From an uncultured Acholeplasmatales bacterium (GTDB lineage: Bacteria > Bacillota_I > Bacilli_A > Acholeplasmatales > Anaeroplasmataceae), in the NCBI GenBank assembly GCA_944324805.1, contig CALUXS010000002.1, positions 1 to 64,000 of the forward strand: a stretch of 64,000 nucleotides of DNA, read 5' to 3'. Positions 26,956-36,002 of the stretch are shown here, piece by piece; positions within the stretch are counted from its first letter, which is position 1; every line of letters starts with the position of its first letter. A program made the translations under genes and the position numbers. Under the pieces are notes generated by a model, which saw only the letters and a list, made by a program, of their open reading frames with translations, was not told where the DNA came from and ran no database searches.

Positions 26956-28854
26956 ATGGAAAAATTATTTACACCAATTAAAATTGGTAATCTAGAACTT
27001 AAAAATAGGTTTGTGATGGCACCAATGGAAAATGGTCTAGCAGAAGTTGGTACAGGTGAGGTAACTCAAAAGTTAATTGATTTTTTTGTAGAACGAGTTA
27101 AAAATGAAGTATCAATGATCATTACAGGATCAATAGGTGTATCACCTGAAGGTAGAGGATTACCTACTCAATTATCATTATTTGAAGAAAAACATGTTGC
27201 TGGTCATAAAAGATTAGTAGATGCTATTCATAATGCAGGAGGTAAAATAGCTGCCCAAATTTATCATGCTGGTCGTCAGGCAAGTGAAGCTATAACAGGA
27301 CTAACACCTCTAGCTCCTTCAGCTATTCCTTGTAGCATCTTAGGGAATCATCCTAAAGAAATAACACTTGAGGAAATGGAAAAAATTAAAGAAAAATTTG
27401 TAAAAAGTGCTAAATGGGCGGTAGAAGCAGGATATGATTTAGTTGAAGTACACTTTGCACATGGTTATTTATTGCATTCATTCTTATCACCTCATTCAAA
27501 TCATCGAAATGATGAATATAATGGCTCATTAGAAAATAGAATGAAATATCCAATGGCTGTTTTAGAAGCAGTAATTGAGGCAGTAGGAAATAAAGTACCT
27601 GTCACAATTAGAATTAGTGCTGATGAATATCTAGAGGATGGATTACATTTTGCTGAAGTAAAGGAAATATGTAAGGCAGTAGAAAAAGTAGGATGTAAAG
27701 CAGTATCGCTTACTGCAGGATCTTATGATTCAGTTGACTATGCAATTCAACCAATGTATATCCCATCTGGATTTTTAGTTCCTTTTGCTAGAGAATTAAA
27801 AGAAGAAATTAATATACCTGTAATGGTTGCTGCTCGTTTAAACAATGCTAAGTTAATATTAGATACAATTGAACATGGTGATGCAGACATTTTATGTATT
27901 GGTAGAGGTTTAATTGCAGATCCAAAATTAGTAGTAAAGATGAAGGAAAAGGATTATGATAATATTCGCTATTGTGTAGCATGTAATCAAGGCTGTATTG
28001 ATCGTGTTTTAGGTGGAATGTGTGCTCATTGTCTAGTGAATCCTTGTGCAGGAGAGGAAGCTACATCTAAATTAGAAAAAACTAATAAACCATTAAATAT
28101 TGCTGTAATTGGAGCAGGACCAGCAGGTTTGACAGCTGCATTAGCTTTAAAGGCAAAGGGACATTTAGTTACAGTTTATAATGGAGGTAAGGTTGGAGGT
28201 AAGCTAGATGCAGTTGCAACACCGCCTGAAAAAGAAACATTCCGCTTGTTTAAAAAATATTTAGATGAACAAATTTCACGTGAAAAACTAAATATTGTAG
28301 ATAAGAAAATAACAAAAGCTAGTGATTTAGATGCAAATTTTGATACGGTAGTTTTAGCAACTGGTGCAAAGCAAACTGTTCCTAATATAAAGGGGTTAGA
28401 AAAAGCAAATTATTTATTTGCTGAGGATATTTTAGAGAATAAAAGAGTATTAAAAGGTGCAACAACAATTATTGGTGGTGGACTAGTAGGTACTGAAACT
28501 GCAAAATATTTAGCTAAAAATAATTCGAAGGTTACAATCATTGAAATGAAAGATAATATAGCAAATGGAATTGGTGGTACATTTATAGGACATTTATTTG
28601 CTAAAATTGCTGAATTAAAAATTGATGTTTTAACTAGTGCAACTATAAAAGAGGTTACATCTTGTAAGGTAATTCTTGAGGATAAAGAGATTAAGTTTGA
28701 TAACCTAGTTATTGCCGCAGGTTATAAGGCAAATAACGAATTGGAGTTAGAACTTGAGAAAAAATACAATGTATATAAAATCGGTGATGCAAATAGTCCA
28801 AGAAGAATTTTAGATGCGGTTGATGAAGGCTATAAATTAGCAATGAAATTATAA
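26956..28854 (+). CDS. Old Yellow Enzyme / 2,4-dienoyl-CoA reductase-type NADH:flavin oxidoreductase
   Basis: The 632-residue enzyme has three parts. An FMN-binding TIM barrel (residues ~1-340) opens with LFTPIKIGNLELKNRFVMAPMEN and includes AQIYHAGRQ and ADEYLEDG. A 4Fe-4S site follows (CVACNQGC, then C at MCAHC, ~338-356). The C-terminus is an FAD/NAD(P) Rossmann domain with GAGPAGLTAALALKAKG (~385) and GGGLVGTETAKYLA (~510). This is the FadH/BaiCD/enoate-reductase architecture of anaerobic gut bacteria, reducing activated C=C bonds such as enoates, dienoyl-CoA or bile acid intermediates. The substrate is unknown. AGGAGG precedes the ATG. Confidence 0.88.
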   Translation: MEKLFTPIKIGNLELKNRFVMAPMENGLAEVGTGEVTQKLIDFFVERVKNEVSMIITGSIGVSPEGRGLPTQLSLFEEKHVAGHKRLVDAIHNAGGKIAAQIYHAGRQASEAITGLTPLAPSAIPCSILGNHPKEITLEEMEKIKEKFVKSAKWAVEAGYDLVEVHFAHGYLLHSFLSPHSNHRNDEYNGSLENRMKYPMAVLEAVIEAVGNKVPVTIRISADEYLEDGLHFAEVKEICKAVEKVGCKAVSLTAGSYDSVDYAIQPMYIPSGFLVPFARELKEEINIPVMVAARLNNAKLILDTIEHGDADILCIGRGLIADPKLVVKMKEKDYDNIRYCVACNQGCIDRVLGGMCAHCLVNPCAGEEATSKLEKTNKPLNIAVIGAGPAGLTAALALKAKGHLVTVYNGGKVGGKLDAVATPPEKETFRLFKKYLDEQISREKLNIVDKKITKASDLDANFDTVVLATGAKQTVPNIKGLEKANYLFAEDILENKRVLKGATTIIGGGLVGTETAKYLAKNNSKVTIIEMKDNIANGIGGTFIGHLFAKIAELKIDVLTSATIKEVTSCKVILEDKEIKFDNLVIAAGYKANNELELELEKKYNVYKIGDANSPRRILDAVDEGYKLAMKL

Positions 28855-28866
28855 TATTAAAAAATT

Positions 28867-28911
28867 AAAGGCTTATAAGTATTTTTAAAGAATATTTAAA
28901 GCCTTTTTTAT
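28867..28911 (+). terminator. Terminator after the OYE-type gene
   Basis: AAAGGCTT (28867-28874) pairs with AAGCCTTT (28899-28906) and is followed by a run of Ts. It closes the oxidoreductase transcript. Confidence 0.75.
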
Positions 28912-28922
28912 TTTAATTTATC

Positions 28923-29046
28923 AGCAAACATTGATTTAAAATGTATAGTTTGCTAGAATATTATCTAGAAAGAAGATGATGCCCATGAAATTCTAATCGA
29001 TAAGCTAGCATAGTTTATTAAGACCCTCTTATAAAATAAAAAGAGG
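28923..29046 (+). promoter_or_regulatory. Structured leader of the ABC-F gene with sequestered ribosome site
   Basis: The leader holds a 7-bp hairpin (AGCAAAC with GTTTGCT, 28923-28954), a short frame MMPMKF (28976-28996), and a second hairpin pairing CCTCTT (29025-29030) with AAGAGG (29041-29046), the ribosome site of the ABC-F gene. A GCTAG/CTAGC pair between the first hairpin and the segment after the short frame allows an alternative fold. This is the layout of ribosome-stalling leaders of ABC-F resistance genes; the role here is inferred. Confidence 0.5.
28976..28996 (+). CDS. Putative 6-residue leader peptide (MMPMKF)
   Basis: A six-codon frame starts with tandem ATGs and ends TAA, inside the ABC-F leader and 57 bases before the ABC-F start. 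An AGAAAGAAG stretch precedes it but is a weak ribosome site. Stalling on it could free the sequestered site downstream. It is too short for statistical support, so this rests on position alone. Confidence 0.3.
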   Translation: MMPMKF

Positions 29047-29053
29047 TGATATT

Positions 29054-30604
29054 ATGAAAATAACTAATTTATACTTAAAGACTAAATATGGTAGAGAAAT
29101 AGTTAAAAATTTCAATTTAGTTATAAATAAAAATGATAAACTTGCACTTATTGGTGAAGAAGGTAATGGGAAATCTACGTTCCTAAAATTTTTATACAAC
29201 CCTAATCTAATTGATTCTTATTGCTTTTATGCTGGTATAAGAGATATAAGAGAAAGGATTGGCTATTTGCCTCAGGAATTTCCGGAGGAATGGCTTTCAT
29301 ATGGTGTATGTGACTATTTTTTAAAAGAAAGTATATTTGCTGAAGAAAATTATGAAATATACAATGATTTACATATAATAGAGAGGTTGTTTAATAAATA
29401 TAAGCTAGCTTTTAAAAAGTTTGAAGAAAACCAAATTATATCTACACTTTCAGGTGGGGAAAAAATTAAAATTCAGTTAATAAAACTACAATATCAAAAA
29501 AATGAACTTCTATTATTAGATGAGCCAACAAATAATTTAGATATTGATACAATAATTTTGCTTGAAAATTTTATAAAAAAATCAAATGTACCAGTAGTAT
29601 ATATATCTCACGATGAGAGGCTACTAGAAAATACTTGTAATAGAATATTACACTTTGAGCAAATAAAAAGAAAAACCGAGATGAAACTTACTTTAGAAAA
29701 TATTTCTTATTTAGAATATATTAAATTAAGAGAGGCAAGAATAAATAGTCAAAACAAAGATGCATATAGAACTCATCAAGAATATAATAGAAAAAAGCAA
29801 ATTCTTTTGTATCAGCATCAGCTAGTTCAAAATCATTTAAATCAAGCAATTAAAAACCCTTCACAAGGGCGAATTTTGGCAAAAAAGATGAAAAACATTA
29901 CATCTCAAGAAAAAAAACTTGATAATTACGAAGTCGTAGAATACTTTCAGCCTGAAGAAGCTATTAATTTATTTTTTGCAAATGAAATTGAAGTTCCAAA
30001 GGGAAAAATGATTTTAAGACTTTTAGATGAGTCAATAAAAGTGAATGATTTATTACTAGTAAGAAAAATTAATTTAGAAATAAAAGGAAATGAAAAGGCA
30101 GTCATTATAGGTAGTAATGGAATTGGTAAAACAACATTAATAAAGAAAATATATGAGCTTTTAAAAAGAAAAGAAAATATTCTAGTAGGATATATGCCCC
30201 AAAATTATGCTGATGAAATGGATTTATCAATTGATGCAATTTCATACCTACAAAGCTTTTTAGGCTATGATAAAGAAACAAAGACCAAAATAATGTCATG
30301 CTTAGGGGCAATCAATTTTGTAGAAGAGGAAATGTATAATGAATTAGCTAATTTATCAGGCGGTCAAAAAGCTAAGCTTTACTTATTAAAGCTGGTTTTA
30401 TGTAAAAATAATGTTTTACTATTAGACGAACCAACTAGAAATTTATCTGTACTATCCGCTAGGGTTATAAGAAGGATTCTATCTTCTTTTAAAGGTACAA
30501 TAGTTGCAATATCGCATGATAGAGCATTTATAGAAGAGGTAGCTGATAGTTTATATGAACTAAATGAAGAGGGATTAAGGCCTTTAGATAATAAGAATAT
30601 TTAA
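29054..30604 (+). CDS. ABC-F family ATPase (possible ribosomal protection protein)
   Basis: Two complete ABC cassettes lie in one chain without membrane segments. The first has GEEGNGKST (~residue 37), LSGGEKIKIQL and LLLDEPTNNLD; the second has GSNGIGKTT (~350), LSGGQKAKLYL and LLLDEPTRNLS. A basic inter-domain linker of about 90 residues (REARINSQNKD... to KKLDNYEVVEYF) would reach the ribosomal P-site tRNA region. At 516 residues it fits antibiotic-resistance ABC-F proteins of the Vga/Lsa/Msr type as well as housekeeping translation factors. The structured leader with a short upstream peptide favours a drug-inducible protection protein, but the drug class cannot be deduced. Confidence 0.75.
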   Translation: MKITNLYLKTKYGREIVKNFNLVINKNDKLALIGEEGNGKSTFLKFLYNPNLIDSYCFYAGIRDIRERIGYLPQEFPEEWLSYGVCDYFLKESIFAEENYEIYNDLHIIERLFNKYKLAFKKFEENQIISTLSGGEKIKIQLIKLQYQKNELLLLDEPTNNLDIDTIILLENFIKKSNVPVVYISHDERLLENTCNRILHFEQIKRKTEMKLTLENISYLEYIKLREARINSQNKDAYRTHQEYNRKKQILLYQHQLVQNHLNQAIKNPSQGRILAKKMKNITSQEKKLDNYEVVEYFQPEEAINLFFANEIEVPKGKMILRLLDESIKVNDLLLVRKINLEIKGNEKAVIIGSNGIGKTTLIKKIYELLKRKENILVGYMPQNYADEMDLSIDAISYLQSFLGYDKETKTKIMSCLGAINFVEEEMYNELANLSGGQKAKLYLLKLVLCKNNVLLLDEPTRNLSVLSARVIRRILSSFKGTIVAISHDRAFIEEVADSLYELNEEGLRPLDNKNI

Positions 30605-30616
30605 AAGAGGTAATGA

Positions 30617-31054
30617 ATGAGAATAGAAATAAAAAGCTTTAACGAGCTATCTAATAATGAGCTTTATGAGATTTTTAAGTTAAGATTAGAAGTTTTTGTT
30701 GTTGAACAAAAATGTCCTTATCAGGATATTGATTTATATGATAAGATTTCTTATCACATATCTATATATGACAAAAATGAATTAGTAGGATATTGTAGAT
30801 TATTACCTGGTAATACTAAGTTTATCCAACCATCAATAGGAAGGGTAATTGCAAAATATAGAAGAAAAGGAATAGGAAGCATTTTATTAGATGAGGCTAT
30901 TAAATTAGCTAAAGAGAAATTTAAGGAAGATATTTTGAAAGTAGAAGCGCAATGCTACGCTGTTCCTTTTTATGAAAATAAGGGTTTTAAGACTAATGGA
31001 GAACCTTTTTTAGAAGATGAAATTTGGCATATTGAAATGTTTTTAAATCTATAA
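30617..31054 (+). CDS. ElaA-like GNAT acetyltransferase
   Basis: The 145-residue protein matches the ElaA subgroup of GNAT enzymes: LYEIFKLRLEVFVVEQKCPYQDIDLYD near the N-terminus, GRVIAKYRRKGIGSILLDEAI for acetyl-CoA binding, and the ending AVPFYENKGFKTNGEPFLEDEIWHIEM. ElaA proteins transfer acetyl groups to unknown acceptors. The gene is 12 bases after the ABC-F stop and probably in the same transcript. Confidence 0.85.
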   Translation: MRIEIKSFNELSNNELYEIFKLRLEVFVVEQKCPYQDIDLYDKISYHISIYDKNELVGYCRLLPGNTKFIQPSIGRVIAKYRRKGIGSILLDEAIKLAKEKFKEDILKVEAQCYAVPFYENKGFKTNGEPFLEDEIWHIEMFLNL

Positions 31055-31069
31055 AAAGAGGAATAAAAA

Positions 31070-31795
31070 ATGAGAGCTATAGTATCAGGAAGTCACGGGA
31101 CTGTTGCACCATATTTAATAAAAGAATTAAAAAATAGAGGAATTGATGTAATAGTTTTTGATAGAAATAAAGTAGATATTTTATCTTATGATGCGGTTTA
31201 TAATTTTATCAAGGAAAGCAAGTGTAATTTATTTTTTCACTTAGCTACAGGTGATTTAAAATGGATTAGTAATATAGTTGAAGCTTGTAAAGATTTAACT
31301 ATTAAAGTCATTTATACATCATCAGTTTCTGTATATAATGAGGAAGGAACAGGACCTTATCAAATTGATGATATTCCCATTCCTAATACGGAATATGGTA
31401 AATATAAATATGAAGGTGAAAAAATAGTTTTAACTAATAGAATGAATTTGGTTGCTAGGTTAGGCTGGCAAATAGGTTACGAGATTAATACTAATAATAT
31501 GTATGATTATTTAGTTAAGCAATATCAAAATGAAGGTATAATAACTGCTTCTAAAATGTGGTATCCATCATGTAGTTTTATTGATGATACAGCCTTCTCT
31601 CTTTCTGATTTAGCATTAAATGATTGTAAGGGGATTTACTTAATAAATAGTAATATAAGCTATAATTTTTATGAAATTGTCTGCAACTTGAAGAAAAAAT
31701 ATAATACAAATTGGCAAATTAATAGTGACACATCATTTGCTAGAGATGATAGAATGTTTGATGATAGAGTAAAAATTAAAAAATTTAGTTTCTAA
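31070..31795 (+). CDS. NAD-dependent epimerase/RmlD-like sugar-nucleotide reductase family protein
   Basis: A short-chain dehydrogenase fold begins MRAIVSGSHGTVAPYLIKEL (a variant glycine motif, GSHGTV). DRNKVDILSYDAV, FFHLATGD and VIYTSSVSVYNEEG follow, with the catalytic YGKYKYEGE (YxxxK). At 241 residues it is short, like RmlD-type reductases, with a reduced substrate domain. The substrate is unknown. It lies 15 bases after the GNAT gene. Confidence 0.7.
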   Translation: MRAIVSGSHGTVAPYLIKELKNRGIDVIVFDRNKVDILSYDAVYNFIKESKCNLFFHLATGDLKWISNIVEACKDLTIKVIYTSSVSVYNEEGTGPYQIDDIPIPNTEYGKYKYEGEKIVLTNRMNLVARLGWQIGYEINTNNMYDYLVKQYQNEGIITASKMWYPSCSFIDDTAFSLSDLALNDCKGIYLINSNISYNFYEIVCNLKKKYNTNWQINSDTSFARDDRMFDDRVKIKKFSF

Positions 31796-31817
31796 ATAGA
31801 TTTATTGGGGTGGTTAT

Positions 31818-32804
31818 ATGGATCTTTTATTATCAGTTGAATTAGCACTTTCTATTGTATTAGTTTATATAGTTATTATTAAAATATATATTACACTTTT
31901 TAGAATAACTGGTCTTACTAAGGAAAAGGCTAAGTTTCAGGTTATATCAATGCTTACTAATAGTGGATATACAACTAATGAAAGTGAATTAATTGTAAAT
32001 AATAGAAGGAGAAGAAAAATTGCATTCTTCTGCATGATAACAGGAATGATTTTTAATGTAATAATTGTTTCTTTATTGATAAATGTATTATTTAATCTTA
32101 CACCTCAAGAGGCTACTCAAAGCTCAAGAGTAATTTTAATATCAGTTGGTATTTTCTTTTTACTCTTAATAATTAGTAGAATTCCTTTTATAAAAAGATT
32201 AATTGAAAGGGTATTTGAAAAAATAGCAGAAAAGGTTATTGGCTCTAAAAATCCTAATAATATTATTACAGAGTTAGATAGTTATGGAAAAAATTCTATT
32301 GTTCAGGTATCAATTAATACTTTACCTACAAACATGCGTGAAAAGAGTTTAGCTGATTTAAATTTAAATAAAAAATATGGTTTAAATATTTTATTAATTA
32401 AAAGAAATAATAGAATTGTAGAACCTAATGCCAATACTTTTTTAGAAAAAGGCGATAATATAATTATTTTTGGAACTACCTCAAATATAAATGAAATATT
32501 TACTGCTAAAAAAGAAGAAATTATTGATTTAATAGATGATAGTAAAGAAAATACTTTAAAAATTTTAGATAATTATGGCAAAGAAGCAATGGTAGAAATT
32601 AATATTAATAAAGTGCCAAACTTCATGGAAAATAAACGTCTAGCTGAAACGAAATTAAAAGAAACATATGGAATTAATATTTTAGTTTTGAAAAGAAATG
32701 AAAATGTAGTTGTAATAAATAAAGACACAATCATAGAAAAAAATGATAATTTAATTGTCTTAGGTATATATACAAAGATTAAAGAAGCATTTTTACTTGA
32801 TTAA
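31818..32804 (+). CDS. Membrane protein with two RCK_C (TrkA-C) domains
   Basis: The N-terminal ~135 residues contain three hydrophobic membrane spans with a cytoplasmic arginine-rich loop (NNRRRRK). Two tandem RCK_C domains follow (about residues 155-235 and 245-328), each of the type NIITELDSYGKNSIVQVSI...YGLNILLIKRNN. RCK_C domains bind ligands such as c-di-AMP or cations and gate K+ or other transporters. No pore-forming K+ channel sequence is present, so this is a regulatory membrane protein of unknown partner rather than a complete Trk/Ktr channel. Confidence 0.7.
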   Translation: MDLLLSVELALSIVLVYIVIIKIYITLFRITGLTKEKAKFQVISMLTNSGYTTNESELIVNNRRRRKIAFFCMITGMIFNVIIVSLLINVLFNLTPQEATQSSRVILISVGIFFLLLIISRIPFIKRLIERVFEKIAEKVIGSKNPNNIITELDSYGKNSIVQVSINTLPTNMREKSLADLNLNKKYGLNILLIKRNNRIVEPNANTFLEKGDNIIIFGTTSNINEIFTAKKEEIIDLIDDSKENTLKILDNYGKEAMVEININKVPNFMENKRLAETKLKETYGINILVLKRNENVVVINKDTIIEKNDNLIVLGIYTKIKEAFLLD

Positions 32805-32845
32805 AAAAAGCTATTCTAGGGGTAAACCCTAAATAGCTTTTTTTT
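32803..32845. terminator. Bidirectional terminator between convergent genes
   Basis: A long stem (AAAAAAAGCTATT with AATAGCTTTTTTTT) closes over an inner CTAGGG/CCCTA hairpin. Poly-T on one side and poly-A on the other allow termination from both directions. Confidence 0.85.
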
Positions 32846-32846
32846 G

Positions 32847-33779
32847 TTAAATAACCTCAAGTACACTAGCAGCTTCTTCAAAAGGTATTTGCTTAATTAA
32901 CTCTTTTTTATCAGTCGAAATTATTGTTACATTGTTAGAATTAATATTAGCAGAAATTAAATATTTCTCATCATTAGAAAGTATCATATGTCTAGCATTA
33001 TTACCGAAAGAAGAAAAACAAGATTTTAAAGTTAAAGTATAATCATCATTAATATAGTAGGCTTGAATAGTATCATCTATTCGTAAATTTGTGTACAAGA
33101 TTGTGCCATTTTTATTAATCTGGATAGTACATCCCTTAGAATTTGATACTGGATTAAAAGCAAGCTTAAGTCTTTGCAGTATTTTATGGCTTTTTGTTTC
33201 AATGGTTATAATTTCATTTGATTTTTCTGTAATTAAATAGAATACCTTTTCATCATTAGAAAATTTTATATGTCTTGGTAATGTTTCTGGTTCGAATTCC
33301 ATTATTGTTTCATTTTCTAAGCATTTATTCTTATAATCATAAAAGTACAAACGATTTTGTTTTATATTAACAAAAATTAGATTTTTTCCATCCTTAGTAA
33401 ATGTTGCTTGATGACACTTACTAGGTAGGTAGCCTCCTAGTAATCTTTTTTCCTTTAATTTTATAAACTTGCCATTTTCAACAATTACAATATGAAAATA
33501 GCCTGAATCGACAGAAGAACAAATTAATTCATTATCATACATACTTAGATGTGATATTGTCTTTTCATCTAAAATAAAGGTAGATATTATTTCAGGTTTA
33601 TCATCTACAATTTTAAAAGAATAAAGGGTAGTAAAATCGCCTTGAGAATAAGTGTAATATATTTTATTATGCTCATAAATATACTTAGGACAATTCATTT
33701 TCATTGACCACACCTTTTTATCATCAATAAAATATGCTAATTCTCCATCTTTAGCTAGACTTCCTACTAATAACTTCAT
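32847..33779 (-). CDS. Lactonase / 6-phosphogluconolactonase-like beta-propeller protein
   Basis: The 310-residue protein has the repeating strand pattern of the Pgl/YkgB seven-bladed propeller family, including HQATFTKDGKNLIFVNIKQNRLYFYDY, LPRHIKFSNDEKVFYLITEKSNEI, ILYTNLRIDDTIQAYYI and ARHMILSNDEKYLISANINSNNVTI. These enzymes open sugar-acid lactones in the pentose phosphate route, but the exact substrate varies. AGGAGG lies 6-7 bases before the ATG at 33779. It is a single-gene minus-strand unit. The N-terminal blade is less conserved than the rest. Confidence 0.75.
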   Translation of the reverse strand: MKLLVGSLAKDGELAYFIDDKKVWSMKMNCPKYIYEHNKIYYTYSQGDFTTLYSFKIVDDKPEIISTFILDEKTISHLSMYDNELICSSVDSGYFHIVIVENGKFIKLKEKRLLGGYLPSKCHQATFTKDGKNLIFVNIKQNRLYFYDYKNKCLENETIMEFEPETLPRHIKFSNDEKVFYLITEKSNEIITIETKSHKILQRLKLAFNPVSNSKGCTIQINKNGTILYTNLRIDDTIQAYYINDDYTLTLKSCFSSFGNNARHMILSNDEKYLISANINSNNVTIISTDKKELIKQIPFEEAASVLEVI

Positions 33780-33897
33780 CTTAAAACCTCCTAATTTATT
33801 AAAATGATAGCATATAAAATATAATATTTAAATAATTAGACTATCTAATAATGAAAAATTATAATATAATTGATTTAAATTAATTAGGGAGATTATT

Positions 33898-35079
33898 ATG
33901 GCGTTATTATTATTAGCACTTATTTATTTAGCATTTATTAGTTTAGGCTTACCAGATTCACTATTAGGATCGGCGTGGCCAACAATTCATAAAGAAATGA
34001 ATATTGATGTTGATTTGATGGGAGTAATCACGATTTTGATATGTTCTGGTACAATCATTTCTAGCCTATTTTCTGATAAATTGGCTAAAAAGGCTAAGCC
34101 ATGGTTGATTGTTGTTTCAAGCATTTTATTGACATCTTTTGCAATGCTAGGCTTTTCACTTTCTACAAAGTTTTGGATGCTATGTTTGTTCGCCATTCCT
34201 TATGGGCTTGGTGCAGGTGCAATAGATTCAACACTTAATAATTACGTTGCTCTACACTATTCTTCTAAGCATATGAGTTGGTTACATTCCTTTTGGGGTG
34301 TTGGTACAATTATTAGCCCCTATGTGATGAGCTATGCTCTTACATACCATAACTCATATCAATTAGGATATAGGATTATTTCTTTAACACAACTTGGGAT
34401 TTTTCTAGTTATTTTTCTTAGTGCGCCTATTTGGAAAAAGGTTAAAACAGAAAATAATTTAGGTATAAATAATATAGAACTTAGATTATTAACATTCAAA
34501 GAAAAGTTCAAGATTAAAGGGATTTTCTTTATTTTAATAGCCTTTTTCTCATATTGTTCATTTGAAGCTACTTTAATGTCTTGGTCTGCAACCTATTTAG
34601 TTAATGTAAAAGATATTACGGAGGCTAAGGCTGCAAGCTATGCAGCACTATTTTTTATAGGCATGACATTAGGACGTTTTATTTTAGGTTTTATTAGTGA
34701 TAAATTTAATGATAGAACAATGATTAGAATGGGAATCTTTATTATTTTAAGTGGATTATTATTTTTATTATTACCACTTGCTGATTATTTTTCTCTAATT
34801 GGTTTAGTAATAATTGGAATAGGATGTGGACCTATATATCCTTGTATTATTCATTCAACACCATCAAATTTTTCACCCGAAAATTCTAGTGCGGTAATTA
34901 GCCTTCAAATGTCATTTGCGTATTTAGGCTCAACTTTAATGCCACCTATTTACGGGCTTTTTGTCAAATATGTGAGCGCTAAGATTTTTCCATTTTTTAT
35001 TTTGTTTTTTGTAATATTATTAATAATCATGACGGAATCTTTAAATAGATTAGTAAAAAGAAGAAAAAAAGGGTATTAA
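33898..35079 (+). CDS. MFS transporter
   Basis: The 393-residue protein has about 12 hydrophobic spans, with the MFS loop landmark SDKLAKKAKP after span 2 and its half-repeat FISDKFNDRTMIRMG after span 8. The start LIYLAFISLGLPDSLLGSAWP and the HSFWGVGTIISPY segment resemble the FucP-like sugar-permease branch. It is the first gene of a tight group with DUF1848 (1-base gap) and a GH32 sucrase. It may import a fructose-containing sugar, which is inference from the neighbour. Confidence 0.8.
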   Translation: MALLLLALIYLAFISLGLPDSLLGSAWPTIHKEMNIDVDLMGVITILICSGTIISSLFSDKLAKKAKPWLIVVSSILLTSFAMLGFSLSTKFWMLCLFAIPYGLGAGAIDSTLNNYVALHYSSKHMSWLHSFWGVGTIISPYVMSYALTYHNSYQLGYRIISLTQLGIFLVIFLSAPIWKKVKTENNLGINNIELRLLTFKEKFKIKGIFFILIAFFSYCSFEATLMSWSATYLVNVKDITEAKAASYAALFFIGMTLGRFILGFISDKFNDRTMIRMGIFIILSGLLFLLLPLADYFSLIGLVIIGIGCGPIYPCIIHSTPSNFSPENSSAVISLQMSFAYLGSTLMPPIYGLFVKYVSAKIFPFFILFFVILLIIMTESLNRLVKRRKKGY

Positions 35080-35080
35080 G

Positions 35081-36001
35081 ATGATAATTTCTGTAAGTAG
35101 AAGAACAGATATTCCAGCCTTTTATTTAGAATGGTTTATGAAAAGAATAAAGGCTGGCTTTGTAGATGTTATAAATCCATATAATAGTAAGATAGAAAGA
35201 ATCAGTTTGAAAAAAGAAGATGTTACTTGTTTTGTTTTTTGGACTAAAGATCCGACAAAAATAGTAGAGCATATCGATGAACTTAAAGATTATAATTATT
35301 ATTTTCAAATAACAATTAATGGCTATGATAAGGATGTTGAACCCTTAATAAGACCGAAAAGAAAGCAAATAATAGAGGCATTTAAAAAGCTATCTTTAAA
35401 AGTTGGAAAAGAAAAAATTATTTGGCGCTATGATCCTATTATTTTGACTAATTTTTATACAACTAAAAGGCATTTGAAATATTTTTATCTATTAGCTAAA
35501 GAGTTAAGTCCTTATACAAATAAATGTGTAATAAGTTTTCTCGATTTTTACAAAAATATGGTAGATGATATCAAAAAATTAGGGTTAATTAAAATTGACG
35601 ATAATAAAGTTGAAGAATTAGCTAAGAATTTAAGCAAAATAGCATCGCGATATAAGCTAAGTCTATATACGTGTGCAGAAAAATATGATTTAACTAAATA
35701 CAAAATATATCCTAATAGCTGTATAGATTTAGATTTAATAAGAAAGATATCTAGAAATGAAGGAATTATCTTTCCTTCAGATGAGAGTAGAAAATATTGT
35801 AACTGCGTTAGAGCAATTGATATTGGAGCCTATAATTCTTGTTTAAACAATTGCATATATTGCTATGCTAATAAAAAGGAACTTATTTTCGATAATTTTA
35901 AAAAACATGATAAAAATTCAACAGTATTAATAGGAAAACTAAAAGAAAGTATAGATAATGATTTTTCTTTATTCGATAGTAAATTAAAAGAAGGTGAATA
36001 A
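35081..36001 (+). CDS. DUF1848 family protein with cysteine-rich (Fe-S-like) C-terminus
   Basis: It begins MIISVSRRTDIPAFYLEWF and contains CFVFWTKDPTKI, YYFQITINGY and KIIWRYDPI, all diagnostic of DUF1848. The C-terminus has clustered cysteines (YCNCVRAIDIGAYNSCLNNCIYCYAN) resembling a radical-SAM-like Fe-S site. The biochemical role is unknown. It lies one base after the MFS gene and ends next to the sucrase start, but no functional link is evident. Confidence 0.85.
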   Translation: MIISVSRRTDIPAFYLEWFMKRIKAGFVDVINPYNSKIERISLKKEDVTCFVFWTKDPTKIVEHIDELKDYNYYFQITINGYDKDVEPLIRPKRKQIIEAFKKLSLKVGKEKIIWRYDPIILTNFYTTKRHLKYFYLLAKELSPYTNKCVISFLDFYKNMVDDIKKLGLIKIDDNKVEELAKNLSKIASRYKLSLYTCAEKYDLTKYKIYPNSCIDLDLIRKISRNEGIIFPSDESRKYCNCVRAIDIGAYNSCLNNCIYCYANKKELIFDNFKKHDKNSTVLIGKLKESIDNDFSLFDSKLKEGE

Positions 36002-36002
36002 A

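Noticed and set aside
29054-30604. Specific drug-resistance name (Vga, Lsa or Msr type) for the ABC-F gene
   Set aside because: The linker is not diagnostic by eye, and housekeeping ABC-F proteins share all visible motifs.
33286-33296. GGTTCGAATTCC resembling a tRNA T-arm
   Set aside because: It lies inside the lactonase coding frame and no acceptor or anticodon arms can be folded around it.
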